From the NCBI RefSeq assembly GCF_036090055.1, contig NZ_CP107970.1, forward strand, positions 5,229,001 through 5,293,000: a DNA stretch of 64,000 bases, read 5' to 3'. The translations under genes and the position numbers were made by a program. Shown here piece by piece: positions 16,707 to 25,430 of the stretch. How positions within the stretch are numbered: position 1 is the stretch's first letter; each line of letters begins with the position of its first letter. The notes below the pieces were generated by a model. It was not told where the DNA came from. It worked only from the letters and a program-made list of their open reading frames with translations, and made no database searches. This DNA is from Nocardioides sp. NBC_00368 (lineage in GTDB: Bacteria; Actinomycetota; Actinomycetes; Propionibacteriales; Nocardioidaceae).

Positions 16707-18188
16707 GTGAAGATCGCGGTCATCGGCGCCGGGTTCGCAGGCATCGCCTCGGCCAAGGTGCTCACCCAGCTCGGGCACGACATCACCGTCTTCGAGAAGA
16801 CGCCCGATGTCGGTGGTGTATGGAGCCGCACCCGTCGCTACCCGGGCCTGACGACGCAGAACAACAAGGACTCCTACACGCTCTCGGACCTGAGGATGCC
16901 GAAGGTGTTCCCGGAGTGGCTCAGCGGCGAGCAGGTGCAGAGCTACCTCGAGATGTACGTCGAGAAGTTCGAGCTCGCCCCGATGATCAGGCTCTCCACC
17001 GAGGTGCGGAGTGCCCAGCCGGCTGGAGGGGGCGGCTGGGACATCACTCATGCAGGGGCCGACGGCGAGACGACCGAGCACTACGACCACCTCATCGTGG
17101 CCAGCGGCGTCTTCTCGGAGCCGTTCGCCCCTGCGTACGACGGGGTCGACGAGCTGCGGGCCGCCGGCGGCCAGATCCTCGCCGCGAGCGAGCTGCACGA
17201 CCTGGAGACCGTCAAGGGCAAGGACGTCGTGGTCGTCGGCTACGGGAAGTCGGCCTGCGACGTGTCCGTCGAGATCGCCAAGGAGGCGGCCTCGACCACC
17301 GTGGTCGCGCGCCAGCTGCTGTGGAAGATGCCCCGCAAGATCAAGGGCGTCCTCAACTACAAGATGCTGCTGCTCACGCGCATGGGGGAGGGGCTCTTCC
17401 CCTACCAGAACATCCGTGGCGCCGAGAAGGTCCTGCACGCGGGCGGCTCGAAGATGGCCGGCTCGATGGTCGGCAGCGTCGAGTCGGTCACCACCAGCCA
17501 GCTCAAGCTGAAGAAGCTCGGGCTGATCCCCAAGGGGCAGTTCACCGACATCGCCCGCTCCACGGTCTCGCTGGCCACCGAGGGGTTCTTCGAGGGCGTC
17601 GAGGCCGGGGACATCACCGTCGAGCGCGACACCGAGATCGTCGCCTTCGTGACCAAGGACGGCAAGCCGTACGCCGAGCTCGCCAACGGGCGCGCGGTGC
17701 CTGCCGACGTCGTGGTGACCGCGACCGGCTTCAAGCAGGAGCTCCCGTTCTTCTCCGAGGAGATCCAGGACCAGCTCACCGACGACAACGGCGACTACCA
17801 GCTCTACCGCCAGATCCTGCCGCTGACCGTGAAGGACCTGACCTTCGCCGGCTACAACTCCTCGTTCTTCTCGCCGCTCTCGGCCGAGATGAGCGCCGTC
17901 TGGATCGGCTCCCACCTCGGTGGTGGCCACGAGGTCCCGCCGGTCGAGGAGATGGAGGCCCACGTCACCGCGCGGCTCGCCTGGATGCGGGAGCGCACCG
18001 ACGGTCACCACGCCCGCGGCACCAACATCATCCCGTTCTCGATGCACAACATCGACGAGGTCCTCGGGGACGTCGGTCTCGATGTCGGCAGGCTGACCAA
18101 GGCGGTGCAGTGGCTGCTGCCGATCAACCCGAAGGCGTACGCCTCCGTCACGCCCAGGCTCGTGGAGAAGCTGACGGCGAGGAGCTAG
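16707..18188 (+). CDS. Flavin-containing monooxygenase (NAD(P)/FAD-dependent)
   Basis: A 493-residue flavoprotein. The FAD-binding GAGFAG (7-12) ends the first strand, FEKTPDVGGVW follows, and a second Rossmann motif GYGKSA (178-183) binds NAD(P)H. The general plan matches class B flavin monooxygenases (FMO and Baeyer-Villiger type). The strict FxGxxxHxxx(Y/F) fingerprint is not intact at the expected site, where DHLIVASGVFSEPF is found, so the reaction could be N- or S-oxygenation, Baeyer-Villiger oxidation or another hydroxylation. It begins at a GTG after GAGAGGAAACAG and ends before a clear terminator; an AraC regulator follows. Confidence 0.85.
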   Translation: MKIAVIGAGFAGIASAKVLTQLGHDITVFEKTPDVGGVWSRTRRYPGLTTQNNKDSYTLSDLRMPKVFPEWLSGEQVQSYLEMYVEKFELAPMIRLSTEVRSAQPAGGGGWDITHAGADGETTEHYDHLIVASGVFSEPFAPAYDGVDELRAAGGQILAASELHDLETVKGKDVVVVGYGKSACDVSVEIAKEAASTTVVARQLLWKMPRKIKGVLNYKMLLLTRMGEGLFPYQNIRGAEKVLHAGGSKMAGSMVGSVESVTTSQLKLKKLGLIPKGQFTDIARSTVSLATEGFFEGVEAGDITVERDTEIVAFVTKDGKPYAELANGRAVPADVVVTATGFKQELPFFSEEIQDQLTDDNGDYQLYRQILPLTVKDLTFAGYNSSFFSPLSAEMSAVWIGSHLGGGHEVPPVEEMEAHVTARLAWMRERTDGHHARGTNIIPFSMHNIDEVLGDVGLDVGRLTKAVQWLLPINPKAYASVTPRLVEKLTARS

Positions 18189-18195
18189 TACGACG

Positions 18196-18232
18196 CGAGA
18201 TGCCGGTGTTCCAGGGTGGGACCGGCATCTCG
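18196..18232 (+). terminator. Terminator of the FMO gene
   Basis: A perfect 12-bp stem (18196-18207 with 18221-18232) with a 13-base loop starts 7 bases after the stop and is followed by TTTC. Confidence 0.85.
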
Positions 18233-18353
18233 TTTCGGGTTCGACCTGGACCCCAGTCGGGACCTTAGACAGTGATTGCGCCGTGTTCGCGTTGACACGG
18301 CGCCGGCTCCGCTACGCTCTTCGGTCAGTCGAGCCACGGTCCAGGAGCCTCCC

Positions 18354-19322
18354 TTGCCCCGTCCCCTGCTGAGCCGCCACACCGTTGTCGCCACCACCGA
18401 CGTGGACCAGGCCCGTGAAGCCGTGGCCGAGCGATTCTGTGCGCACTACCTGGCGCTGACCAAGGCCGGCTCCCAGCTCGACATGGTGCACAACGCCGCG
18501 CCCCTGGGCGAGGACGTGATGCTCAACTACATGCGCTACGGCGACGAGGTGCGGATCACCCCAGGCACCTTCGACGACTTCTACCTGATCCAGCTCCCGC
18601 TGGCCGGCAGCGCGAAGGTCAAGGTCGGTGAGCACGTCGTCCTGGCCGACCGCACCCGCGCCTCGATCGGCTCGCCGACCGAGCCGGTCGACATGCTCTG
18701 GTCCGACGGCTGCGAGAAGCTGCAGGTCTACATCCGCCGCAGCGCCGTCGAGGAGGCGGCCGCGGGCATCGGCGGCTCCGGGCCGGTCGTCTTCGACCCC
18801 ACGCTCGACCTGGGCCGGCCCGAGGTGCGCGACTGGCTGAAGATGGTCCGGCTGGCCTACGACAACGTCGAGGCCGGTGGCTCGCTGATGAGCTCGCCGC
18901 TGGTCGCCGCGCCCTACGAGCAGGCGCTCATCGGCGGCCTGCTGACGATCCAGGCCAACACGTCCCTGGAGATCGTCTCCGAGAGGGGCTCACCCACCGT
19001 CTCCCGCGCCGTACGCATGGCCGTCGATCTCCTCGAAGCCCACCCCGAGCGTCCCTGGAAGGTCGCCGAGCTCGCCCGATCGGTCGGCGTCTCCACCCGC
19101 ACGCTGCAGGAGGCGTTCCAGCGCGACCTCGACACGACGCCCTTGGAGTACTGGCGGCGGACCCGGCTCGACCGCGCCCACTCCGACCTGCTCGCCGCGG
19201 ACGCGTCCGCCACCTCGGTCACCGCCATCGCCGCCCAGTGGGGTTTCTTCCACCTCGGCCGGTTCTCGCAGGCCTACCGGGCACAGTTCCAGGAGCTCCC
19301 GTCACAGACGCTCATGCGATGA
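18354..19322 (+). CDS. AraC/XylS-family transcriptional regulator
   Basis: A regulator of 322 residues. The N-terminal half is a cupin-like ligand-binding domain of the AraC-binding-like type (FYLIQLPLAGSAKVKVGEH, about residues 80-100). The C-terminal 100 residues hold the two helix-turn-helix units; ELARSVGVSTRTLQEAF is the first, and WGFFHLGRFSQAYRAQF is the conserved end of the second. The start is taken as the TTG at 18354 because AGGAG lies 6 bases upstream; an in-frame GTG further up would skip this site. It follows the monooxygenase gene and probably controls it. Confidence 0.88.
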   Translation: MPRPLLSRHTVVATTDVDQAREAVAERFCAHYLALTKAGSQLDMVHNAAPLGEDVMLNYMRYGDEVRITPGTFDDFYLIQLPLAGSAKVKVGEHVVLADRTRASIGSPTEPVDMLWSDGCEKLQVYIRRSAVEEAAAGIGGSGPVVFDPTLDLGRPEVRDWLKMVRLAYDNVEAGGSLMSSPLVAAPYEQALIGGLLTIQANTSLEIVSERGSPTVSRAVRMAVDLLEAHPERPWKVAELARSVGVSTRTLQEAFQRDLDTTPLEYWRRTRLDRAHSDLLAADASATSVTAIAAQWGFFHLGRFSQAYRAQFQELPSQTLMR

Positions 19323-19399
19323 GTTCGATGGCGGGGTGAGCCGACCTTCGTCTATCTTGTCTGCGCACCTCGCCCGAGGCTGCGCAATCGGAGGTCCAA

Positions 19400-21286
19400 A
19401 TGGCTCGGCTCGCAAGCGCGATCGCCATCCTGCTCATCGCACCACTTCTCACCTTCGCCTCTGCGGTTGCTGAGGCCGCCGAGCCCGACGGCGTGACCAT
19501 CTTCCCGTCGGCGGACGGGCCGTTCATGTGGGGCGAGCCGATGGACCTCGAAGGCACGGTGACCGAGAACGGTGCGCCGGTTGCCGGCGCGAACGTCGAG
19601 CTTGCGCAGATCGATCCGAGCGCGGCGTGGCACGCCACTGTCGTCACCGATGCAAGCGGGCGTTGGGCCTACCGGTTCACCCCGCCCGTCGCGAGCCGCT
19701 ACACCCTGCACGCGAGCTACGCCGGCGCCGACGGCACCTACGAGGACTGGACCAACTTCGACGTCGCTCGGCACCCGTCGACGTTCACCTTCTCCGACAA
19801 CGGCCTCCGTCAGACCGACGAGCAGATCTCGTTCGACGTCCTCCTGTCCGGCGACGGCGCAGGGCTGGCCAACCGGATCGTGCACTGGGACCTTCAGTGT
19901 TGGTACTCCGAGACCAGCCCGGTCTCGGTCGGCCGCATCACGGACAGCACCACCTCAGCCGTCGGCACGTTCACCGTGACGTACGACCAGCAGTTCCCGT
20001 GTCCTGAATACGCACTCATTGCTTGGTGGGACGGCGACCAGGACTATCAGCCGGTCAAGAGTTGGGCGAGAGAGCCGACCGCGTGGCGCCGGTCGGACCT
20101 CAAGATCCACACTCCGGCATCCGCCTTCGTCAACGACGACCTGGACACCAGCGTCACTGTTCTCGTCGACGGTGCGCCGGCTCCGAACCGTACCGTCCAC
20201 ATCCGTTACTTCGCGCCGAATGCGACAGGGCCGACCTACCTGGACGTCGTATCGGGTCCGGACGGTGTCGCCGCGATCCCGATCAAGGCGACCGAACCCG
20301 GCAACTGGAACATCCACGCGACCATGAACGCAACCGACGACACCATGGCGGCCGAGCGGTCCGTCACGGTGCCCGTGTCCCAGGTCGCCACAGACCTCAG
20401 TGTCTCGCCACTCGTGTCATCGGTGATCGTCGGCAAACCTGTCACCATTCGGGGGAGTCTCGCCCGGGCCGACGGTCGGAACGCGGGGGTCACGGTTGTG
20501 GTCCAAGCCACCGAGTCGGGAGTCGAGCACAGATACCAGACGACAACCGGTTCGGACGGCGCGTTCGAGTTCGTCCACACGCCGAATGTCGCCGGGTCCG
20601 TCATCTATGACGTCTGGGTCCCCGGTGACGATCGCTACATCTACACCAATCACCCTGCCCAGACCGTGACGGTGCAGCCGCAGACGCCCGCTGTGACGCT
20701 GACGGCCAACAAGACGTCGTACGCTGCCGGCGAGACCGCCACGTTCCGGGTCAACCTCACCAAGACCGACAGCCGAAGGGTGCGGGTCACGGCTCAGGAT
20801 GCCGGCGGCACCATCAAGGTCCTCTACGACGGCAACGTCCCGTCGACCGGACTGACTCTCAACCGCACGATGTGGCGGAACACCACGATCGTGGCCAGCC
20901 ACCCTGCCGACTCACGGAGCACGGCGGCCAAGGCGACGCTCAAGCGATCCGTACGCCTCGGGCTCGCCACAAAGGCGCTGAACCCGCTGCGCCGGGTCGG
21001 GGCATACGCCGTGTATCGGCCGTCCGCCGACCCCACTCTCGTCACCTCGGTCCGTCCGGTTCGCTCCGGTCTGTGCGTCCGGATGACGGTTCAGAAGTAC
21101 ACGGACGCGGCGTGGCGCACGGTCGCGACCTCGACGTGCCGAACCACCAACGCGTACGGCAAGGCCCGATGGACGCTCACGCGCTACCACCCCAGTGGCT
21201 CGCGATTCCGCATCGCGGCTCGATTCGCGGGTGACTCGACGAACGCCGCCGGGACCGGCCCGTGGACGTACGTCCGATTCCGCTGA
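19400..21286 (+). CDS. Secreted protein with repeated Ig-like domains
   Basis: A 628-residue exported protein of unknown function. A Sec signal peptide (MARLASAIAILLIAPLLTFA, cleavage probably after AEA near residue 29) is followed by repeated beta-sandwich units of 90-120 residues. Each contains a variant of G-x-P-V or G-A-P-V then V-x-L and T-D-x-x-G-x-W/F, the pattern of bacterial Big/transthyretin-like repeats (examples near TENGAPVAGANVEL, VDGAPAPNRTV, ADGRNAGVTVVV). No catalytic motif, LPXTG signal or C-terminal membrane helix was found. GGAGGT, 4 bases before the ATG, fixes the start. Its GC content looks slightly lower than that of its neighbours. Confidence 0.8.
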   Translation: MARLASAIAILLIAPLLTFASAVAEAAEPDGVTIFPSADGPFMWGEPMDLEGTVTENGAPVAGANVELAQIDPSAAWHATVVTDASGRWAYRFTPPVASRYTLHASYAGADGTYEDWTNFDVARHPSTFTFSDNGLRQTDEQISFDVLLSGDGAGLANRIVHWDLQCWYSETSPVSVGRITDSTTSAVGTFTVTYDQQFPCPEYALIAWWDGDQDYQPVKSWAREPTAWRRSDLKIHTPASAFVNDDLDTSVTVLVDGAPAPNRTVHIRYFAPNATGPTYLDVVSGPDGVAAIPIKATEPGNWNIHATMNATDDTMAAERSVTVPVSQVATDLSVSPLVSSVIVGKPVTIRGSLARADGRNAGVTVVVQATESGVEHRYQTTTGSDGAFEFVHTPNVAGSVIYDVWVPGDDRYIYTNHPAQTVTVQPQTPAVTLTANKTSYAAGETATFRVNLTKTDSRRVRVTAQDAGGTIKVLYDGNVPSTGLTLNRTMWRNTTIVASHPADSRSTAAKATLKRSVRLGLATKALNPLRRVGAYAVYRPSADPTLVTSVRPVRSGLCVRMTVQKYTDAAWRTVATSTCRTTNAYGKARWTLTRYHPSGSRFRIAARFAGDSTNAAGTGPWTYVRFR

Positions 21287-21305
21287 CCGCCCTGACGTCG
21301 GGCGG
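21287..21305. terminator. Short hairpin between convergent genes
   Basis: CCGCCC and GGGCGG form a 6-bp stem with a 7-base loop that starts directly after the stop of the Ig-like gene and ends 8 bases before the stop of the minus-strand TPR gene. It could serve both directions. Confidence 0.6.
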
Positions 21306-21313
21306 CCAGCGCC

Positions 21314-22048
21314 TCACCACTGCGGCTCGTCGCTGAACCCGCCGTAGTCGTCGAGGTCGGCGTCGTCGCGGCGGTAGCTCTCGCCGTCGCCGTTGCGCTT
21401 GTCGAGCTTGTCCTCCTTCTTGCTCTGGTCCTGCGGCGGGTCCGGCGGGTCGTCCTGCTGGTCAGGCCTGATCGGCGTCTTCGGGGTCAGCTTCTCCTGG
21501 AGGCGCTCTTCGACGGACTCGCCCTGCTGCGACTGCTCGGGGCCCTGGCCGGAGTCGGTGGGGCAGTCGCCCTCCTCCAGCGTGGCGAGCGCCTCCTCGT
21601 AGGCCGCCTTCGCCCCCTGCTGGTCGCCGGCGTCGCGGGCGCGGTCGCCGATCGCCTCCTGGGTGAGCGACATGTTGATGCGTACGGTGCACTCGTGGTC
21701 CTCGGGCACCCGCTCCAGGGCCTCGCCGTAGTAGGCGATCGCGCGGGCGTTCTCGCCGAGGAGGAAGGCGGCGTTGCCGGCGTCGAAGTGGGCGATCCAC
21801 GGCTGCAGGATGTTGAGCTCGCGGTTGGAGGAGTAGTGCTCCATCGCGGTCGCGGCGTCGCGTACGTCCCAGGCGTCTCGGCCGGCCCGGTCGTGGTGGC
21901 CCATCAGGATCACCTTCATCAGGAAGGCCAGCCCGATGACCACCGGCACGATCCCGGCCAGCAGCAGCGCGCGCCGCACCTGCTCGCGGGCGGTGCGTAC
22001 GGGGTGCTGCGGCTCGGTCGTCTCGACGGGTGTCTCGGTCAGCGTCAC
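21314..22048 (-). CDS. TPR protein of the Bat operon (BatC-like)
   Basis: A protein of 244 residues, last in the minus-strand operon. A cytoplasmic N-terminus and one membrane helix (about residues 24-44, LLLAGIVPVVIGLAFLMKVI) are followed by tetratricopeptide-like helices (WIAHFDAGNAAFLLGENARA, then YYGEALERVPED) and a long acidic/Lys/Gln-rich C-terminus. BatC-type proteins pair TPRs with the VWA proteins BatA and BatB. The GTG start overlaps the upstream VWA stop (GTGA) and has GAGGAGG ahead of it. Confidence 0.75.
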   Translation of the reverse strand: MTLTETPVETTEPQHPVRTAREQVRRALLLAGIVPVVIGLAFLMKVILMGHHDRAGRDAWDVRDAATAMEHYSSNRELNILQPWIAHFDAGNAAFLLGENARAIAYYGEALERVPEDHECTVRINMSLTQEAIGDRARDAGDQQGAKAAYEEALATLEEGDCPTDSGQGPEQSQQGESVEERLQEKLTPKTPIRPDQQDDPPDPPQDQSKKEDKLDKRNGDGESYRRDDADLDDYGGFSDEPQW

Positions 22049-22947
22049 GACAGCACCTCCTCGGCCTCGTGCCCGCGGCGGCGGTGGCCCCACAGCTCCC
22101 ACAGCAAGAGTGCCAGCAGGGGGAAGCCGAAGATCCAGGCGCGGGACACCTCGCCGCCGGCGGAGGTCTTCTCGGTCAGCATCTCGGAGTCCCAGGTGGA
22201 GGCCTCGGTGGCGATCTCCTTGGTCTCCTTCGTCGTGCGGTGAAGCGTCTGAAGACCCATCTGACCTGCGATCTCGCGCAGGTTGGCCAGGTCGATCCGG
22301 GAGCGGGCGTCCTGGCCCTCGCCGTCCTTGAGGTAGCCGTCCTGGGGGCGTTCGTCGTCCCACGGCATCCGGCCGCCCTCCTCGGTGCCGTAGCCGAGCA
22401 CCACGCCGCCGGCGGAGAGGTCGTCGATCTCGCTGAACGACTGCTGGTCGACGCCCTCGCGGGTGTTCTCCCCGTCGGAGGCGAACACCACGATCCGGCG
22501 CCGCTCGGGGAAACGCTCCTGGTCGCGCTCGAGCGCCGAGATGACCTCGTCACGCGGGGCGTCGACCATCGAGCCGGACCCGTCGAAGGCCCGTTCGGCG
22601 TAGAGACCGTCGACCCAGGCGTTGAAGGCCGTGGTGTCGTAGGTGAACGGCATCTCGGTGCGTACGACCTCGCCGCCGAAGGTGATCGCCCCGAAGCGCA
22701 CCGACGGCAGCGCCGCCGAGAGCGCCTTGAGGTCCTTCTTGAGCTGCGTCATCCGGGCCTCGCCGTCGGGCCCGTCCTCGGCGACCATCGACCGGGTCCG
22801 GTCGACCACGACGAGGACATCGAGATCGGCCGTACGCATCTCCGACGGTGCCGCGCCCCAGCTCGGCCGCACCAGGACGATGACGGTGAGCAGGACGATC
22901 AGCACCCGGCGTACGATCGTGAGGATCTGCCATCCCAGAGCACTCAT
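22045..22947 (-). CDS. VWA domain membrane protein (BatA/BatB-like), second copy
   Basis: A protein of 300 residues with an N-terminal membrane helix (about residues 7-30) and a VWA domain. The metal site has an unusual sequence, VVVDRTRSM: D-x-T-x-S instead of the canonical D-x-S-x-S. A second membrane helix near the C-terminus (AWIFGFPLLALLLWELWG) is followed by a short basic tail. Two membrane helices around a VWA domain are the BatA/BatB arrangement. The ATG overlaps the preceding stop by four bases. Confidence 0.8.
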   Translation of the reverse strand: MSALGWQILTIVRRVLIVLLTVIVLVRPSWGAAPSEMRTADLDVLVVVDRTRSMVAEDGPDGEARMTQLKKDLKALSAALPSVRFGAITFGGEVVRTEMPFTYDTTAFNAWVDGLYAERAFDGSGSMVDAPRDEVISALERDQERFPERRRIVVFASDGENTREGVDQQSFSEIDDLSAGGVVLGYGTEEGGRMPWDDERPQDGYLKDGEGQDARSRIDLANLREIAGQMGLQTLHRTTKETKEIATEASTWDSEMLTEKTSAGGEVSRAWIFGFPLLALLLWELWGHRRRGHEAEEVLS

Positions 22948-24026
22948 CGGCCCACCTCGCTCGGTGGCCGGGCCTGCTCGGTCTGCTGGGGCCACGGGGC
23001 CGCGGGCGGAGTCGGCCGGGGGCGCGGGGACAGTCTCCCGGAGCGCACCAGGGCGTAGACCCACCCGGCGATGAGCATGAGGACCCCGAGGACGATCGTC
23101 GCGATCGGCCAGCCGGGAGCGTCGCGGATCTGGTACTTCGGCGGTTCGACGACCTCGTCGGCCGAGAGCCGGTCGATGCCGGCCAGGATGGACTCGATCG
23201 AGCCGTCGTCACCGAGCAGCGAGAAGGTGCCGCCGGTGTCGGTCATCGCCTTGTCGAAGGTGGCGCGCTTGTCCTCCTGGAAGCTGAGGTCGGCGGAGCC
23301 GATGCCGTAGAGCTGGACGTCGCGCTCCTTGGCGAACTCGGTCGCCTCGGGCAGCGTGTAGACCGGCGGACCGCCCTGCGGGTCGTTGTCGGAGGCGACG
23401 ATGACTGCGCGGCCGCGCTCGGGGTCGGACAGGTCGAAGCGCTTGACGCAGGAGACGATCCCGTCGCTGATCAGGGAGGCGCGCTCCTTGCCGAGGTAGG
23501 TGCCGGCGACGTACTCCTGGTCGCCGAGGGCGAAGGCCCGGCCGGCCCGCGCCAGCTCGTCCTGCACCCAGCCGTAGTCGTCGGTGAGCGGGAAGACGGT
23601 GACGGCGGCGTCGCTCCACAGGACCAGGCTGACCCGCTCACCGTTGAGACCGGCGACGAGCTGGGAGTAGGCCTGGGTGACCTGGGTGTCCTCGTCGAAC
23701 ATCGACGTCGAGGCGTCGAGGCACAGCACGATGTCACGGGTGGAGTAGCGGTTCTGGGTGATGTCGGTGGTCTGCGGGCGGGCGATCAGCCAGATGCAGC
23801 CGATCACGGCGAGCGCGATGCCCGCGGTCTGCCACCAGGACAGCCAGCGCTGCTGGGTGGCGAGCTCGCGAAACCGGGGGAGCCGCTTGAGACGCTCGGT
23901 GTGGGCGACGAGCACGGCGTCGGCCGGGCGGCGATGCACCCGGGCTGCGAGGACGACGATCGCGGCGACGGCGATGGCCGTGACGACCAGCACGATCACG
24001 CCGAGGACGGGCCATCTCAGGTCCAT
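22944..24026 (-). CDS. VWA domain membrane protein (BatA-like), first copy
   Basis: A protein of 360 residues. Two N-terminal membrane helices (about residues 5-28 and 68-86) come before the VWA domain, whose metal site LCLDASTSM keeps the canonical D-x-S-x-S spacing. A third helix lies near the C-terminus (PIATIVLGVLMLIAGWVYAL), then a Pro-rich tail. It is followed, with a 4-base overlap, by the second VWA gene. The ATG at 24026 is chosen because a longer reading would run through the overlapping upstream gene. Confidence 0.82.
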   Translation of the reverse strand: MDLRWPVLGVIVLVVTAIAVAAIVVLAARVHRRPADAVLVAHTERLKRLPRFRELATQQRWLSWWQTAGIALAVIGCIWLIARPQTTDITQNRYSTRDIVLCLDASTSMFDEDTQVTQAYSQLVAGLNGERVSLVLWSDAAVTVFPLTDDYGWVQDELARAGRAFALGDQEYVAGTYLGKERASLISDGIVSCVKRFDLSDPERGRAVIVASDNDPQGGPPVYTLPEATEFAKERDVQLYGIGSADLSFQEDKRATFDKAMTDTGGTFSLLGDDGSIESILAGIDRLSADEVVEPPKYQIRDAPGWPIATIVLGVLMLIAGWVYALVRSGRLSPRPRPTPPAAPWPQQTEQARPPSEVGR

Positions 24027-24520
24027 GTCGTCACCACCTGCCGGGCTCGGCCCAGCGCCTCGGGGAAGCGCTCGGCCGCCTGGCCCTCCTCCTCGGGGGC
24101 GAAGGCGGGCGGGTACATCACCTCGACGGCCATCGCCAGGGGACGGGTGCGGGGGTCGCTGCGTACGGTCGCCTTCAGGTCGGCGAGGACCATCTTGTCG
24201 GCCGGGATCTGGCTGACCTCGGCGACGTAGTCGCGCACGGTGCGGCTCAGGTGCTGGTGGCCGACCCGCGCCGGTACGTCGCCGCGGTGCACCGCCCGCT
24301 CGATCCGGTCGATCTCGGCCAGGTGCTCGGCACGCAGGTCGCGCGGCTCGGGGACCCACGGCGTCTCGACCTCGACGACCGGGCGGCGCTTGCGGGTCAG
24401 CAGGATGACCGCGAGGTAGTAGAGCGCCACCGCGGCGAGCAGCGCCAGCGCGAGCACCAGCCACCAGCCCGAGTGGGCCAGCGGCTGCTGGAACTCCTCC
24501 GGGACGCTACCGGCGCGCAT
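24017..24520 (-). CDS. Small membrane protein of the Bat operon (DUF4381-like)
   Basis: A protein of 167 residues with one membrane helix (about residues 18-42) and a cytoplasmic helical domain (HLAEIDRIERAVHRGDV, SRTVRDYVAEVSQIPADKM, then FPEALGRARQVV). Position between the DUF58 gene and the first VWA gene, the length and the topology match the DUF4381-type component of MoxR-Bat operons. It overlaps both neighbours (14 bases at the start, 10 at the end). The exact family is inferred mainly from context. Confidence 0.65.
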   Translation of the reverse strand: MRAGSVPEEFQQPLAHSGWWLVLALALLAAVALYYLAVILLTRKRRPVVEVETPWVPEPRDLRAEHLAEIDRIERAVHRGDVPARVGHQHLSRTVRDYVAEVSQIPADKMVLADLKATVRSDPRTRPLAMAVEVMYPPAFAPEEEGQAAERFPEALGRARQVVTTWT

Positions 24521-25394
24521 GACGGTGCCTCTCCAGGAGATGGAAGACGGCGCCGATGGCGGTGGTGTCGTCGCGGACCCGCTGGTAGGCGATGCCGAGG
24601 CGGTCCAGCGTGCTGCGCAGGCCGTGCTCCTCGGCGGCGGCCAGCTCGGCGTACTGGGCCTGGAGGACCGCGTCGCCGCTGAGCCATCCCGGCAGGGCGG
24701 CGACGGTGTCGACGTCGACCGTCGGGCCGGCGCCGGCCACCGCGGTGGTCGGGTCGAGGTCGTCGATGCCCGCGACCAGCACCTCGTGCTGGACGGTGAG
24801 GCGTCGCAGGATCGCGGCCATCTCGTCGCTGACCGAGTGCTCGTCGGTGACGACGAGCAGGATCGCCCGGCGGCGTACGTTGGTGGCGATGTGGCGCAGG
24901 ACGGCGACGATGTCCGCCTCGGCGGAATCGGGGGTGATGGCGTCGTGGGCCTGCCCCAGCGCCCGCTCGAGCGCGACCTCGGTGTCGGCGGGCTTGGTGA
25001 GCTTCTGGGTCTCCGAGTCGCCGTAGGCGACCGCGACCTTGTCCCCGTGGCGTACGCCCAGCCAGCCGACCAGGCCGGCGGTGAAGATCGCCAGGTCACG
25101 CTTGGTCGTGGTGCCGGTCGCCTGGGCGGCCATGCTCCGGCCCGTGGAGATGGCCAGCAGCACCAGATGCTGGCGCTCGGCCGTGAACCGCTTGACCAGC
25201 AGGCTCCGGGACCGGGCCGTCGCCTTCCAGTCGATGTCCTTCACGTCGTCGCCGGGGACGTACTCCCGCAGGTCGTGGAAGTCCATGCTGCGCCCGGTCT
25301 GGAGGCTGGCGTACTCCCCGTCGAGCAGGCCCACGACCTTGCGGTGGGCATGGATCATCAGCCGCGTGCGGATCCGGGGGAGGTACGTCGCCAT
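24507..25394 (-). CDS. DUF58 domain protein
   Basis: A protein of 295 residues with the DUF58 signature GRSMDFHDLREYVPGDDV (about residues 34-51) followed by IDWKATARS. It then has a degenerate VWA-like fold (LAISTGRSMA). No membrane helix is seen, so it is cytoplasmic. DUF58 proteins almost always travel with MoxR ATPases, and here the MoxR gene ends 36 bases upstream. The combined set (MoxR, DUF58, two VWA, TPR) resembles Bat systems linked in other bacteria to stress tolerance or envelope integrity. Confidence 0.9.
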   Translation of the reverse strand: MATYLPRIRTRLMIHAHRKVVGLLDGEYASLQTGRSMDFHDLREYVPGDDVKDIDWKATARSRSLLVKRFTAERQHLVLLAISTGRSMAAQATGTTTKRDLAIFTAGLVGWLGVRHGDKVAVAYGDSETQKLTKPADTEVALERALGQAHDAITPDSAEADIVAVLRHIATNVRRRAILLVVTDEHSVSDEMAAILRRLTVQHEVLVAGIDDLDPTTAVAGAGPTVDVDTVAALPGWLSGDAVLQAQYAELAAAEEHGLRSTLDRLGIAYQRVRDDTTAIGAVFHLLERHRHARR

Positions 25395-25430
25395 GTCGGT
25401 GCTCAGGTCAGGTGCTCAGGTCGGCTCGGC

